From positions 1 to 25,567 of the forward strand of contig JANXQX010000172.1 in the NCBI GenBank assembly GCA_025353305.1: a stretch of 25,567 nt of DNA, in the 5' to 3' direction. The DNA is from Holophagaceae bacterium. GTDB taxonomy: Bacteria; Acidobacteriota; Holophagae; Holophagales; Holophagaceae. Within the stretch, counting starts at the first letter, position 1; every line of letters starts with the position of its first letter. The translations under genes and the position numbers were made by a program. Under the pieces are notes generated by a model. The model did no database searches and had not been told where the DNA came from. It worked only from the letters and a program-made list of their open reading frames with translations. Positions 8,291 to 15,470 of this stretch are shown here, in pieces.

Positions 8291-8518
8291 ATGTCCCGTC
8301 AGTGCGAGATTTGCGGCAAGAAGCCCCAATTCGGGAACAACGTTTCCCATTCCAACAACATCACCAAGCGCCGTTGGAATCCGAATCTGCAGAATGCCCG
8401 CGCCCTGGTCAACGGCGTTGCCAAGCAGCTTCGCGTCTGCACCGCCTGCCTTCAGGCCGGCAAAGTCGTGAAGGCCCCCCGTGGCCTCAACAGTTCCACC
8501 AAGCGCCCCGCCGCTTAA
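8291..8518 (+). CDS. rpmB: 50S ribosomal protein bL28
   Basis: A 75-residue large-subunit protein beginning [12 protein letters not shown], with the family pattern [14 protein letters not shown] and the C-terminal [15 protein letters not shown]. Cysteines 5, 8, 50 and 53 form the two CxxC pairs of the zinc-binding (C+) form of bL28. It has its own candidate promoter upstream and a strong intrinsic terminator right after the stop, so it is likely a monocistronic unit. Confidence 0.98.
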   Translation: MSRQCEICGKKPQFGNNVSHSNNITKRRWNPNLQNARALVNGVAKQLRVCTACLQAGKVVKAPRGLNSSTKRPAA

Positions 8519-8536
8519 TATATTTCTCCAGCCTAG

Positions 8537-8564
8537 AAAAAGGCGGCCCGCAGGCCGCCTTTTT
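8537..8564 (+). terminator. Intrinsic terminator after rpmB
   Basis: GGCGGCC (8542-8548), a 4-nt loop and GGCCGCC (8553-8559), flanked by five A and five T, lie 19 bp after the rpmB stop. The A/T symmetry means it could work in both directions. Confidence 0.92.
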
Positions 8565-8569
8565 CAGTT

Positions 8570-8652
8570 GGTGAGGCGCGCGGTACGAGGTATGAGGCGA
8601 TACTTCGGATCATGCGTCCTCACACCTCACCCCTCATACCTCACACCTTCCC
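8570..8652. repeat. Inverted pair of period-7 arrays immediately before tsaB
   Basis: On the right, four 7-mers follow without gaps: CCTCACA (8618-8624), CCTCACC, CCTCATA and CCTCACA (to 8645), and a degenerate CCTTCCC touches the tsaB ATG. On the left, GGTGAGG (8570-8576), CGCGCGG, TACGAGG and TATGAGG (to 8597) keep the same period in inverse orientation. GAGGTATGAGG (8587-8597) and CCTCATACCTC (8632-8642) are perfect 11-bp inverted repeats, so the region can fold into a long hairpin. Confidence 0.8.
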
Positions 8653-9348
8653 ATGATCCTTGGCCTCGACACCGCGACCGAAATCCTCCACTTGGCGCTG
8701 GTGGACGGGGAACGTGCCTGGACCAGGCGGGTGGTGGTGGGTGTCGGGCGCAGCCATAGCGTTTCACTGCTGCCTTCCCTGAACGCCCTGATGGATGAAG
8801 CCGGTGCAACAGTGGCAGACCTGAAGGGAGTCTGCTGTTGCGCGGGGCCCGGTGGCTTCACGAGCATCCGCATCGGCGTGGCCACGGCGGAGGGACTGGC
8901 GCTGACCGGCCTTCCCACTTGGGGTTTCTCGTCCTTTCTGCTGCGGGCGCATGCCCTGAAAGAAGCTGGTGTTAGTGGGGCAGTCTGGGTGCTGCTGGAT
9001 GGCCAGCGGAGCGAAGTGTTCCTTCAAAAATGGGACGGGATTGAAGCGATGAGCGAGGCCCAAAAAGTCCCCCTTGCCCTGCTTCGTGACAGCATCGGAA
9101 CCGAGGCTTGGTGGGCATCCTCAACCCTGTCACAGAGACTCTCTGAACACACTAGCCCCTCCGTGCGCTTGGAGGACGAGGGCGATTCCATGCTATTGGG
9201 CCTTGTCGCGCTGTGCCGCGACCTGCCCCGGCTCGCTCCGGAAAATCCTATCCATCCCTTCTATCTGCGCGAGACGGATGCGGAAGTGAATTTCCCCGAG
9301 GCTTCGGCGCATCTGGATGACGCGCTTCGCAAAGGTATTGCACGTTGA
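8653..9348 (+). CDS. tsaB: tRNA t6A37 biosynthesis protein TsaB
   Basis: This 231-residue ASKHA-fold protein partners TsaD and TsaE to transfer threonylcarbamoyl to A37 of ANN-decoding tRNAs. The N-terminus ILGLDTATE is the standard TsaB opening, and the CAGPGGFTSIRIGVATAEGL stretch is the family signature. The C-terminal half is variable as usual. There is no Shine-Dalgarno sequence before the ATG; a heptamer repeat array occupies that place. Its stop overlaps the proposed TTG start of rimI, an arrangement consistent with the common tsaB-rimI pairing. Confidence 0.95.
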   Translation: MILGLDTATEILHLALVDGERAWTRRVVVGVGRSHSVSLLPSLNALMDEAGATVADLKGVCCCAGPGGFTSIRIGVATAEGLALTGLPTWGFSSFLLRAHALKEAGVSGAVWVLLDGQRSEVFLQKWDGIEAMSEAQKVPLALLRDSIGTEAWWASSTLSQRLSEHTSPSVRLEDEGDSMLLGLVALCRDLPRLAPENPIHPFYLRETDAEVNFPEASAHLDDALRKGIAR

Positions 9349-9767
9349 CTGGGATGCAGGAGCTTATCCACTTGGGTCCTGGCTCGGCAGCTCCGGCCTG
9401 GTTGGAGGAACTGGACCGGGTTTGTTTTGGCGAGCCCTGGGGCGATCTCGCGGGCCACGAGCAGGCCTGGGGATTTCAGAACAAGGCCTTCGCCGTCTGG
9501 TCGGTCAACGAAGTGGCGGGCGAAGCGGAACTGCTTCGAATGGCCGTCGAATCATCACATCGTGGGCAGGGTCTGGGGAATGCCTTGCTGGACGAATGTG
9601 CAGCCGCGTTGGGCCACATGGGCATCACCACCTTCTTGCTGGAAGTGCGCGTATCCAATGCAGCCGCCCGCGCGCTCTACGAAGCCGCCGGCTGGACGCA
9701 GGACGGCCTGCGCAAGGCCTATTACAAAAACGGAGAGGATGCAGCCCTGTACCGCAAGCTGGGGTAG
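9345..9767 (+). CDS. rimI: GNAT N-acetyltransferase, RimI-like
   Basis: A 140-residue GNAT protein predicted to acetylate the N-terminal alanine of ribosomal protein bS18. The core has ELLRMAVESSHRGQGLGNAL, containing the acetyl-CoA loop HRGQGLG, then LEVRVSNAAARALYEAAGW and a Tyr-rich RKAYYKNGEDAALY end typical of RimI. The start is TTG 9345 (AAAGG nine bases upstream, overlapping the tsaB stop by 4 nt) or ATG 9354. Gene order tsaB-rimI supports the assignment; the in vivo substrate is not shown by the sequence. Confidence 0.9.
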   Translation: MTGMQELIHLGPGSAAPAWLEELDRVCFGEPWGDLAGHEQAWGFQNKAFAVWSVNEVAGEAELLRMAVESSHRGQGLGNALLDECAAALGHMGITTFLLEVRVSNAAARALYEAAGWTQDGLRKAYYKNGEDAALYRKLG

Positions 9768-9806
9768 GCTGGCAGCATGCTTTGGAACCAGGGAGGATCA
9801 CGACGA

Positions 9807-9830
9807 ATGCAAGTGAGGGCATGGTCATGA
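9807..9830 (+). other. Seven-codon leader ORF coupled to the kinase start
   Basis: GGGAGG at 9791-9796 precedes an ATG at 9807 that opens a seven-residue reading frame (MQVRAWS). Its TGA overlaps the kinase ATG at 9827 as ATGA. This could set translation of the kinase by coupling. It may be chance, because a second GAGGG at 9815-9819 is well placed for the kinase ATG itself. Confidence 0.35.
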
Positions 9831-11893
9831 AGGTCCAGCGGGATCACGAACTGACCCGGCTCTATGCCGCGGCAGGGCTCGCGGTGTTGATCTGGATGAT
9901 CTTCAAGGCCTATAAACTCCTGAGCGAGCGCGTGAGCGACGCCATCGACGCACCAGCGCGATGGGGCCTAATCCCATTAGGCCTATTAAACGTGCTAGCC
10001 ATCGGAATCCTGCTTTTCATCGTGGCGAGATCCCTAGCGAAGCTCTATTTCGAACGCCGGCGGGGAATCCTCGGATCGCGCCTGCGGACGAGGCTTGTGC
10101 TGGCATTTTTCGGTGTGACGCTGATTCCAAGCCTGATCCTGTTCCTTGTGGGACAAAGCGCCATCAGCAAGAACCTGGACCGCTGGTTTCTTCCCGAAAC
10201 CAAGGAGATCGTGGAGGATGGCCAGGCAACGGCCAGGGCCTTTCAAGCTCAGGTCCAGGCGAGCCTGAGTGCAGCAGTCTCCCATTTGCGCGCCGCGGAT
10301 CTCAGAGATTTGGATCGCGTCAGAGCAACTGAAGGGCTGGATCTGATCGTCGCGGGGAACCGGTCTTCCCTTCCGAAAACACTGAAGTCCCCTCCTATCC
10401 CTTCTTCCGCGAGCGGTTCCATGGCGGTGGAATCCAGTGATGGCCGGTGGATGTTGAAGGCGGTGAACCGGGCCGATGGACGGCAAGATGATCAAGTGGT
10501 GGTGGGGATCTTCGTGCCTCGCCACGTGGCCGATGGCCTGCTGCGATTGGAGAAACGGTCGGCGGAATCCTTCCAAGTGAGCAAGAACCGCGGTGTATTG
10601 GAAACGGTGCCTCAAAGCACGTTCCTTTTCCTGACGTTGCTCACGCTGTTCGCCGCGGTGTGGACCGGTCTGACCATCGCACGAACCCTCTCGGAACCCA
10701 TCCGCTCCTTGGCGAAAGCCGCCAAAGCTGTAGGTACCGGCGATCTCGAAGTGCAACTCAACGAGGAAGGCGAAGATGAGTTGGCCTTCCTGGCCCAGAC
10801 ATTCAATCGCATGACCTCGGATTTGAAATCAAATCGTAGCGCCATCGAGGCTCAAAGCGCCCGGCTGGATCAGCAGCGCGCCTACCTCGGACAGTTGTTG
10901 GAAGCCCTGCCTGTCGGCGTTCTCAGCTGGGATGACGCAGGTCAGTTGAGACTTGTGAATCCGGCCGCCCGGCGCTGGCTGGGCCTGGAAGCCTTCGATC
11001 CAGACCGCGATTCCTGGACGGACTGGGCCATGCAACCGCGCTTTGGACACCTGCTGAGCCTGCTACAGCAGGCAAGAGAATCGAGCCGGACGCATCAGGA
11101 AGAAATGCGCCTGGGGGGCGAGGGCGAAGGACGCCTGGTGCGGGCCATCCTGGCGCCCCTGGAAGGCGGCGGAGCCTTGGCGGTGCTGGAAGATCTGTCG
11201 CTGCTGGCCAAGGCCGAAAAGCGGGCAGCCTGGCAGGAGGTGGCCCGCCGCATGGCCCATGAAGTGAAAAATCCCCTCACACCCATAAAGCTCACCGCCC
11301 AGCGATTGCTGCGCCGTGTCCGCGAGGAACGACTGGATTCGGAAGTCGTGAAACAGGGGGCGGAAACCATCCTTACGGAGGTAGCGAGTCTCGCAAGGTT
11401 GGTGGATGCCTTCAGCCGCTTCGCGCGACTGCCTGCACCCCAACCAAGCGACGTGGATGCCTGCGATCTCCTTCGCCAGATCGCAACGCTTTATGGCCCC
11501 ACCCATCCCAGAATCCTTTGGGCCTGGGATCTTCCGGATCACCCGGTTCCCGTGCGCTGGGATGGGGACATGGTGAAGCGCGCCATCATCAATCTGGTGG
11601 ACAACGCGGTGGCTGCGGTGGACGACGCAGGCACTATCAGGGTTTATCTCAAGGAACGAAACGGGAACGTGCTCATTCAAGTCGAGGATGATGGGCCCGG
11701 TGTGCTCGACCCCCATCGCGAGCGACTCTTCGAACCCAGCTTTTCGACCAAGGAACGCGGCTCTGGCCTGGGTCTCGCCATCGTGCGGAAGATCGCCACA
11801 GACCACGGAGGCGAAGCCTTTTTCGAACCCCTGGCCAAAGGCAGCCGCTTCAGCGTGGAGCTGCCGAGGCGCATGGTGGGGAGCTTGGGTTGA
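9827..11893 (+). CDS. NtrY-like membrane sensor histidine kinase
   Basis: A 688-residue kinase starting at ATG 9827 with GAGGG seven bases upstream (ATG 9821 is in frame too). It has three N-terminal TM segments (about residues 14-30, 48-70 and 88-110), an extracytoplasmic region to about 262, a fourth TM at 266-286, HAMP (about 287-335), PAS (about 355-460), and a HisKA domain with His478 in the NtrY-type H box AHEVKNPLTPIKLTAQRLLR. The ATPase domain has the N box NLVDNAVAAV (589-598), DDGPG (621-625) and the G2 region FSTKERGSGLGLAI. All catalytic motifs look intact. NtrY kinases normally work with an adjacent NtrX response regulator; none follows here, so its partner must be elsewhere. The signal it senses is unknown. 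Confidence 0.93.
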   Translation: MKVQRDHELTRLYAAAGLAVLIWMIFKAYKLLSERVSDAIDAPARWGLIPLGLLNVLAIGILLFIVARSLAKLYFERRRGILGSRLRTRLVLAFFGVTLIPSLILFLVGQSAISKNLDRWFLPETKEIVEDGQATARAFQAQVQASLSAAVSHLRAADLRDLDRVRATEGLDLIVAGNRSSLPKTLKSPPIPSSASGSMAVESSDGRWMLKAVNRADGRQDDQVVVGIFVPRHVADGLLRLEKRSAESFQVSKNRGVLETVPQSTFLFLTLLTLFAAVWTGLTIARTLSEPIRSLAKAAKAVGTGDLEVQLNEEGEDELAFLAQTFNRMTSDLKSNRSAIEAQSARLDQQRAYLGQLLEALPVGVLSWDDAGQLRLVNPAARRWLGLEAFDPDRDSWTDWAMQPRFGHLLSLLQQARESSRTHQEEMRLGGEGEGRLVRAILAPLEGGGALAVLEDLSLLAKAEKRAAWQEVARRMAHEVKNPLTPIKLTAQRLLRRVREERLDSEVVKQGAETILTEVASLARLVDAFSRFARLPAPQPSDVDACDLLRQIATLYGPTHPRILWAWDLPDHPVPVRWDGDMVKRAIINLVDNAVAAVDDAGTIRVYLKERNGNVLIQVEDDGPGVLDPHRERLFEPSFSTKERGSGLGLAIVRKIATDHGGEAFFEPLAKGSRFSVELPRRMVGSLG

Positions 11894-11916
11894 GGGTCGA
11901 GAGTCGAGAGTTAAAA
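11891..11916. repeat. Short period-7 array after the kinase gene
   Basis: Beginning at the kinase stop, GTCGAGA (11896-11902), GTCGAGA (11903-11909) and GTTAAAA (11910-11916) follow each other in a 7-nt register. The word fits the same GTYNARA consensus as the array at 22218-22245. Confidence 0.65.
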
Positions 11917-11990
11917 AGTGGTGAGGTGCCGGAAACACACGTCCACAGCGTTCAATAAGCTTTGGTGCTTGCCACTCGCCTCTGCGGTTT

Positions 11991-12383
11991 TCACGCGGTA
12001 AGCGCTGCCGTGCGTGTCGGAAATGCTCGGAGCAGTTTCTTGTCCATGGTCACGAGCTTGGTGTCGAGTTTGATCGCCAGCGCAATGAACTCGCAGTCAT
12101 ACGCGGAGCAATCGCTACCTTGCACCAGCTCAAGCACAACTGCTGAGTCAACCTCGAACTCCAATCCTGTAAGTAGTCTTTCGGCCTCGCTTTGCAGGCC
12201 GCATGCTTGATCGAAGGTGAGCGACTTCCGTCTCAGGTAGCCCGCCAAAATGTTGCGCAATTCGCTCCGCCAAAGAACGGGTGCCGCCCACTCTGCGTCC
12301 CGCTCAAGCAATGCTTCGGCGTCCGCTGTGTGTTCGCCTGGCAGGTAAAGGTATGCCAGCACGTTCGAGTCCACCACGATCAT
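11991..12383 (-). CDS. vapC: PIN-domain toxin (VapC/FitB type)
   Basis: A 130-residue PIN-domain protein, expected to be a Mg2+-dependent ribonuclease toxin. The acidic active-site set is complete: Asp5 (VVDSNV), Glu41 (RSELRN), Asp96 (SAYDCEFIALA) and Asp114 (VTMDKKL). It begins at ATG 12383, overlapping the antitoxin stop by 4 nt, so the pair is translationally coupled. It lies convergent to the NtrY-like kinase. The substrate RNA cannot be told from sequence. Confidence 0.93.
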   Translation of the reverse strand: MIVVDSNVLAYLYLPGEHTADAEALLERDAEWAAPVLWRSELRNILAGYLRRKSLTFDQACGLQSEAERLLTGLEFEVDSAVVLELVQGSDCSAYDCEFIALAIKLDTKLVTMDKKLLRAFPTRTAALTA

Positions 12384-12625
12384 GGGCGCCCTTCCCGTTT
12401 CAGTGAGTCAATGTCGCGCGCCTGGAACTTCCCCTGCGGCAATGCGCCCCGCAGCGCCCGCGCGCGAGCCAGCCACTCCGTGGGTGTCAGCTTGGCCGGC
12501 AGCAGTACCGCCTCCAGGCACACGATGGCTTCGCTGTTCATGCTGCGGCGGTGGGTTTCCGCCGAAAGCTTTAGCCGGCCATATACTTCGTCCGGAATAT
12601 TCTTCAGGGTAAGTGTTGTAGGCAT
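12380..12625 (-). CDS. vapB: Ribbon-helix-helix antitoxin (VapB/FitA type)
   Basis: An 81-residue protein. The N-terminal half (PTTLTLKNIPDEVYGRLK, then HRRSMNSEAIVCLEAVL) is an Arc/FitA-like ribbon-helix-helix DNA-binding domain; the C-terminal half is the likely toxin-neutralising tail. The start at ATG 12625 is chosen because GGAG lies six bases upstream and the promoter is just ahead; a longer in-frame reading would pass through the promoter. It should autorepress the operon through the palindrome at 12647-12659. Confidence 0.9.
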   Translation of the reverse strand: MPTTLTLKNIPDEVYGRLKLSAETHRRSMNSEAIVCLEAVLLPAKLTPTEWLARARALRGALPQGKFQARDIDSLKREGRP

Positions 12626-12646
12626 GTTCGTCTCCAACCAGAATGG

Positions 12647-12679
12647 AACCATTATGGTTTCTCGTCGCCGTGGCGTCAA
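12647..12679 (-). promoter_or_regulatory. vapBC promoter with overlapping operator-like palindrome
   Basis: On the minus strand, TTGACG (plus-strand 12674-12679) and CATAAT (12651-12656) are exactly 17 bp apart. The -10 is embedded in the palindrome AACCAT-T-ATGGTT (12647-12659), where a ribbon-helix-helix antitoxin would block RNA polymerase. The antitoxin ATG is about 25 bp downstream. Confidence 0.72.
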
Positions 12680-12723
12680 GTGGCGGGTATTCGTACCTCC
12701 GCTGCGGCTGCTCCAGGACCTAC

Positions 12724-12816
12724 TCACTCCCTGCGTTTCCGCGACCGGATGAATAGCGCGAAGGGCGAGATGAGCAGAGCCGCGGCGAGGACCACAAGCA
12801 GCAACTTGCCAAGCAT
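12724..12816 (-). CDS. Putative 30-residue single-TM small protein
   Basis: The ORF opens 13 bp after the apt stop and encodes MLGKLLLVVLAAALLISPFA followed by LFIRSRKRRE: one strongly hydrophobic helix (about residues 5-23) and a basic, Arg/Lys-rich C-terminal tail, the usual make-up of a small inner-membrane protein with the tail inside. Codon third positions are mostly G or C, as in neighbouring genes. There is no strong Shine-Dalgarno sequence, so translation may depend on coupling to apt. No family recognised; it could be fortuitous. Confidence 0.5.
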   Translation of the reverse strand: MLGKLLLVVLAAALLISPFALFIRSRKRRE

Positions 12817-12829
12817 CAGGCGCTTTTCA

Positions 12830-13348
12830 TCAGTAACGCAGCACGCTGAACACCGGGAGGCCGTTCAGTTTTTCGCGACCTGACAAGAAAGTCAGCTCAA
12901 TGAAGAGCGTGAGGGCCAAAGCCTGGGCGCCAGTGCGTTCCACAAGGCGCCGCGCTGCCGCGGCGGTGCCGCCGGTCGCAAGCACGTCATCCACGATGAG
13001 AACACGGTCACCCGCCTTGAAAGCATCCGCATGGATCTCCAAGGCGTCCGTGCCGTACTCGAGACCGTACTTTTCCTGGAGCGTGGGCATGGGCAATTTG
13101 CCGGGTTTGCGCGCGGGGACAAATCCAAGGTCGAGATTTTTTGCCAAGGCCGCACCGAAAATGAAACCCCGGGATTCCAATCCCAGCACATGGGTCGCTT
13201 GCAGGGTCTGGATCGGTGACGCCATGGCCTTGATGGCTTCCCCAAAGGCCGCGGGGTCAGCCCACAAGGGGGTTATGTCCCTGAAGAGGACACCGGGTTT
13301 TGGGAAGTCCGGCACATCGCGCACGAATGATTTGAAATCCAGGCTCAT
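12830..13348 (-). CDS. apt: Adenine phosphoribosyltransferase
   Basis: A 172-residue purine salvage enzyme that joins adenine to PRPP to give AMP. It has the family opening (VRDVPDFPKPGVLFRDITPL), the LGLESRGFIFGAALA segment, the KPGKLP loop and the PRPP-binding motif VLIVDDVLATGGTAAAA (about 116-132). Length is normal for the family. The start overlaps the acylphosphatase stop by 4 nt, so it is translated as part of the surE-acyP-apt operon. Confidence 0.97.
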   Translation of the reverse strand: MSLDFKSFVRDVPDFPKPGVLFRDITPLWADPAAFGEAIKAMASPIQTLQATHVLGLESRGFIFGAALAKNLDLGFVPARKPGKLPMPTLQEKYGLEYGTDALEIHADAFKAGDRVLIVDDVLATGGTAAAARRLVERTGAQALALTLFIELTFLSGREKLNGLPVFSVLRY

Positions 13349-13617
13349 GATCGAATCTCGAAAGAAGTGGGAAGGGATTCTCCCTCATTCAGGGGCTCCC
13401 AGTCCAGTGACTCCACGAAAGCCCACGGGGGGCCTTGGCGCAGGATATCGCGAAAAACAGCGAGGGCCGAGGCCTGGCCGCTGGCGTGGCCCGCGACCGA
13501 GCCATCGGGTTCATTGCGCACCCAGCCTGCGATGCCTTGAGCCCGTGCCTGCCTTCTGACAAAGGCGCGGTAGCCCACGCCCTGGACACGGCCCCGCGCG
13601 CGGAAAAAAAAGGTCAT
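13345..13617 (-). CDS. Acylphosphatase
   Basis: A 90-residue small enzyme hydrolysing acyl phosphates. The phosphate-binding loop GRVQGVGYRAFV holds the catalytic Arg17, and GWVRNEPDGSV holds the catalytic Asn35, both conserved in the family. Overlaps of 4 nt with surE upstream and apt downstream indicate coupling. Confidence 0.95.
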   Translation of the reverse strand: MTFFFRARGRVQGVGYRAFVRRQARAQGIAGWVRNEPDGSVAGHASGQASALAVFRDILRQGPPWAFVESLDWEPLNEGESLPTSFEIRS

Positions 13618-14372
13618 GCACCGTTCCCATTGAAGGTGATGTTGAAATCGTCACCTTTGGTAAGCATTTCTGGGCAGGCCAGATCCATGCGCAGCGGGGT
13701 CACGGACACCCATCCATTCAGGGCTGCTTCCGCATCGCTCCCGGGAGTCCGGGCGTAGGTGGGCCCCACTTCCCCACCGATCCAGTAGTAGGGCATGCCA
13801 CGAGGGTCCATGCGTCTTTCCACCAGATTGTGATACTGGCGATTGTCCTGGTTGCAGAGCTTGAATCCCTTGGGCTCGCCCTTGGGAAAATTGATATTCC
13901 AGATCCGGTTTGGTCCCAACTCCATCTGTTCCCAATGCCGCAGGAATGTTTCGATCCAGAGCTCCACCACGGAGAGGTCGGCCTTGGGATGCATGGAGAA
14001 GGCGGCGCTCTTCGATCCCTGCAGTGCGCCTTCGAAAGCGGCACCCACCGTGCCCGAATAAAAGACATCTTCGCCCAGGTTATAGCCGTTATTGACTCCC
14101 GAAAGCACCCAGTCCGGCTCATGCTCCAGCACGGAGCGGACGCCCAGCAGCACACAATCCACGGGTGTCCCATCGCAGGCGTAACGGTCTTCGCCAAGGG
14201 GATGAAGCCGCAGGATGCCATGCAACGAAAGCGCCGATGAGATTGCTGATCGATTGCGATCCGGCGCCACCGCCACCACCCGGCCGAATCGAGATGCCAC
14301 CCGCGCCAGGAGTTCAAGGCCCGGGGCCCAAAGGCCGTCGTCGTTGGTGATGAGAATGGTCCGGTTGTGCAT
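13614..14372 (-). CDS. surE: 5'/3'-nucleotidase SurE
   Basis: A 252-residue metal-dependent nucleoside monophosphate phosphatase. The metal site is visible: ILITNDDG with Asp11-Asp12, Ser42 in RNRSAIS, and Asn94 in the SGVNNGYNLGEDVFYSGTVGAA motif. First gene of the surE-acyP-apt unit. No clear ribosome binding site precedes the ATG at 14372, and a GGGCTGC-type heptamer array lies about 25 bp upstream. Confidence 0.97.
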   Translation of the reverse strand: MHNRTILITNDDGLWAPGLELLARVASRFGRVVAVAPDRNRSAISSALSLHGILRLHPLGEDRYACDGTPVDCVLLGVRSVLEHEPDWVLSGVNNGYNLGEDVFYSGTVGAAFEGALQGSKSAAFSMHPKADLSVVELWIETFLRHWEQMELGPNRIWNINFPKGEPKGFKLCNQDNRQYHNLVERRMDPRGMPYYWIGGEVGPTYARTPGSDAEAALNGWVSVTPLRMDLACPEMLTKGDDFNITFNGNGA

Positions 14373-14395
14373 AGGTTTAGTTTATGCCCAGGTAT

Positions 14396-14437
14396 GGGCT
14401 GCGGGCTATGGGCTGCGGGCGGTGGGCTGCGGGCTGG
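14396..14437. repeat. Six-copy period-7 array upstream of surE
   Basis: GGGCTGC, GGGCTAT, GGGCTGC, GGGCGGT, GGGCTGC and GGGCTGG follow without gaps from 14396 to 14437. The rest of the gap to htpX (to 14519) is pyrimidine-rich, with several TCCTCCGC words; I see no gene or confident promoter in it. Confidence 0.85.
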
Positions 14438-14519
14438 TGAAGGTGTCGCTGAAGCTACAAGACAGGTCTTCCTCCGCTTCCCTCAGCTCCTCCGCTATCC
14501 TCCGCGTAATCGCTTTTTT

Positions 14520-15362
14520 TTACCGCATGCCCGATGCCATGGCCCGAAGCCGCTCGATGCGCGCCTCGATGGGCGGATGCGTGGAGAAGAGGCTCATCAG
14601 TCCGCCGCCGCGAAGGGGATTCACGATCATCATATGGGCTGTGGCGGGCTGGGCATCGCGCATGGGCTGGACCTGGTTGATTCCCGAGATGCGCTCCAGC
14701 GCGTTGGCAAGCTCCAGGGGGCGCCCCGTGATCTGCGCGGAGTATTCATCCGCCAGGTATTCCCTGGAACGGCTGAGCGCCAGTTGCAGCACCAACGCTG
14801 AAATCGGAGCGAAGATGGCGATGAGCAGTCCTGCAAGCGGGTTGGCGCGGCCCTCCTCATCGCGTGGCGTAACCCACATGGCCATGCGCGACAGGAACAT
14901 GATGGCCTGCACGAGCACCGAAGTGATGGAGCTTAGGAGAATGTCCCGATGCACCACATGGCCCAATTCGTGGGCCAGCACGCCCTCCAGTTCAGCATCG
15001 TTGAGGATCTGGAGCATTCCTGTTGTCACAGCCACCACGGCGTGTTCGGGATCGCGGCCCGTGGCGAACGCATTGGGGGTGCTGTCCTCGACGATGGCCA
15101 GACGAGGCATGGGGATGTTGGCCCGTTGGGCGATGCGCGACACGAGCAGATAGAGATCCGGCGCGTCCTGCTGATCGAGCGTCCGCGCGCCATAGGAGGC
15201 CAGCACGATCTTGTCTGAGCAGAAATAGCTGACGAAATTCATCACCACCGCGATGGCCAAGGCCATGAGCAGACCTTGGCCGCCGGGATAAAGCATGTCG
15301 CCGATCCAGACCATGAGGGCCGTGAGGCATGCGATGAGGAATAGGGTTTTGAACTGGTTCAC
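14520..15362 (-). CDS. htpX: Membrane metalloprotease HtpX (M48)
   Basis: A 280-residue inner-membrane zinc protease for damaged membrane proteins. Two N-terminal TM segments (about 5-22 and 30-47), the zinc motif HELGH at 131-135, two further TM segments (about 143-163 and 177-197), and the third zinc ligand Glu202 in SREYLADEYSA. The C-terminus shows STHPPIEARIERL, a family hallmark. The start is GTG 15362 with GGAG seven bases upstream. A 10-bp direct duplication (GACGCCTCGT, at about 15402-15421) lies upstream. Confidence 0.96.
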   Translation of the reverse strand: MNQFKTLFLIACLTALMVWIGDMLYPGGQGLLMALAIAVVMNFVSYFCSDKIVLASYGARTLDQQDAPDLYLLVSRIAQRANIPMPRLAIVEDSTPNAFATGRDPEHAVVAVTTGMLQILNDAELEGVLAHELGHVVHRDILLSSITSVLVQAIMFLSRMAMWVTPRDEEGRANPLAGLLIAIFAPISALVLQLALSRSREYLADEYSAQITGRPLELANALERISGINQVQPMRDAQPATAHMMIVNPLRGGGLMSLFSTHPPIEARIERLRAMASGMR

Positions 15363-15470
15363 GGATGCGCTCCACGAATAGCTTAAAGCGCAATCCTACC
15401 TGACGCCTCGTGACGCCTCGTCCTCTCCCGGCACCAGCCTCTCTGAATGGGTTCCCAGGATGGCAAGCCC

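Noticed and set aside
9317..9820. N-terminal extension of the NtrY-like kinase
   Set aside because: It overlaps rimI in another frame and has no domain; the SD at 9815-9819 supports ATG 9827.
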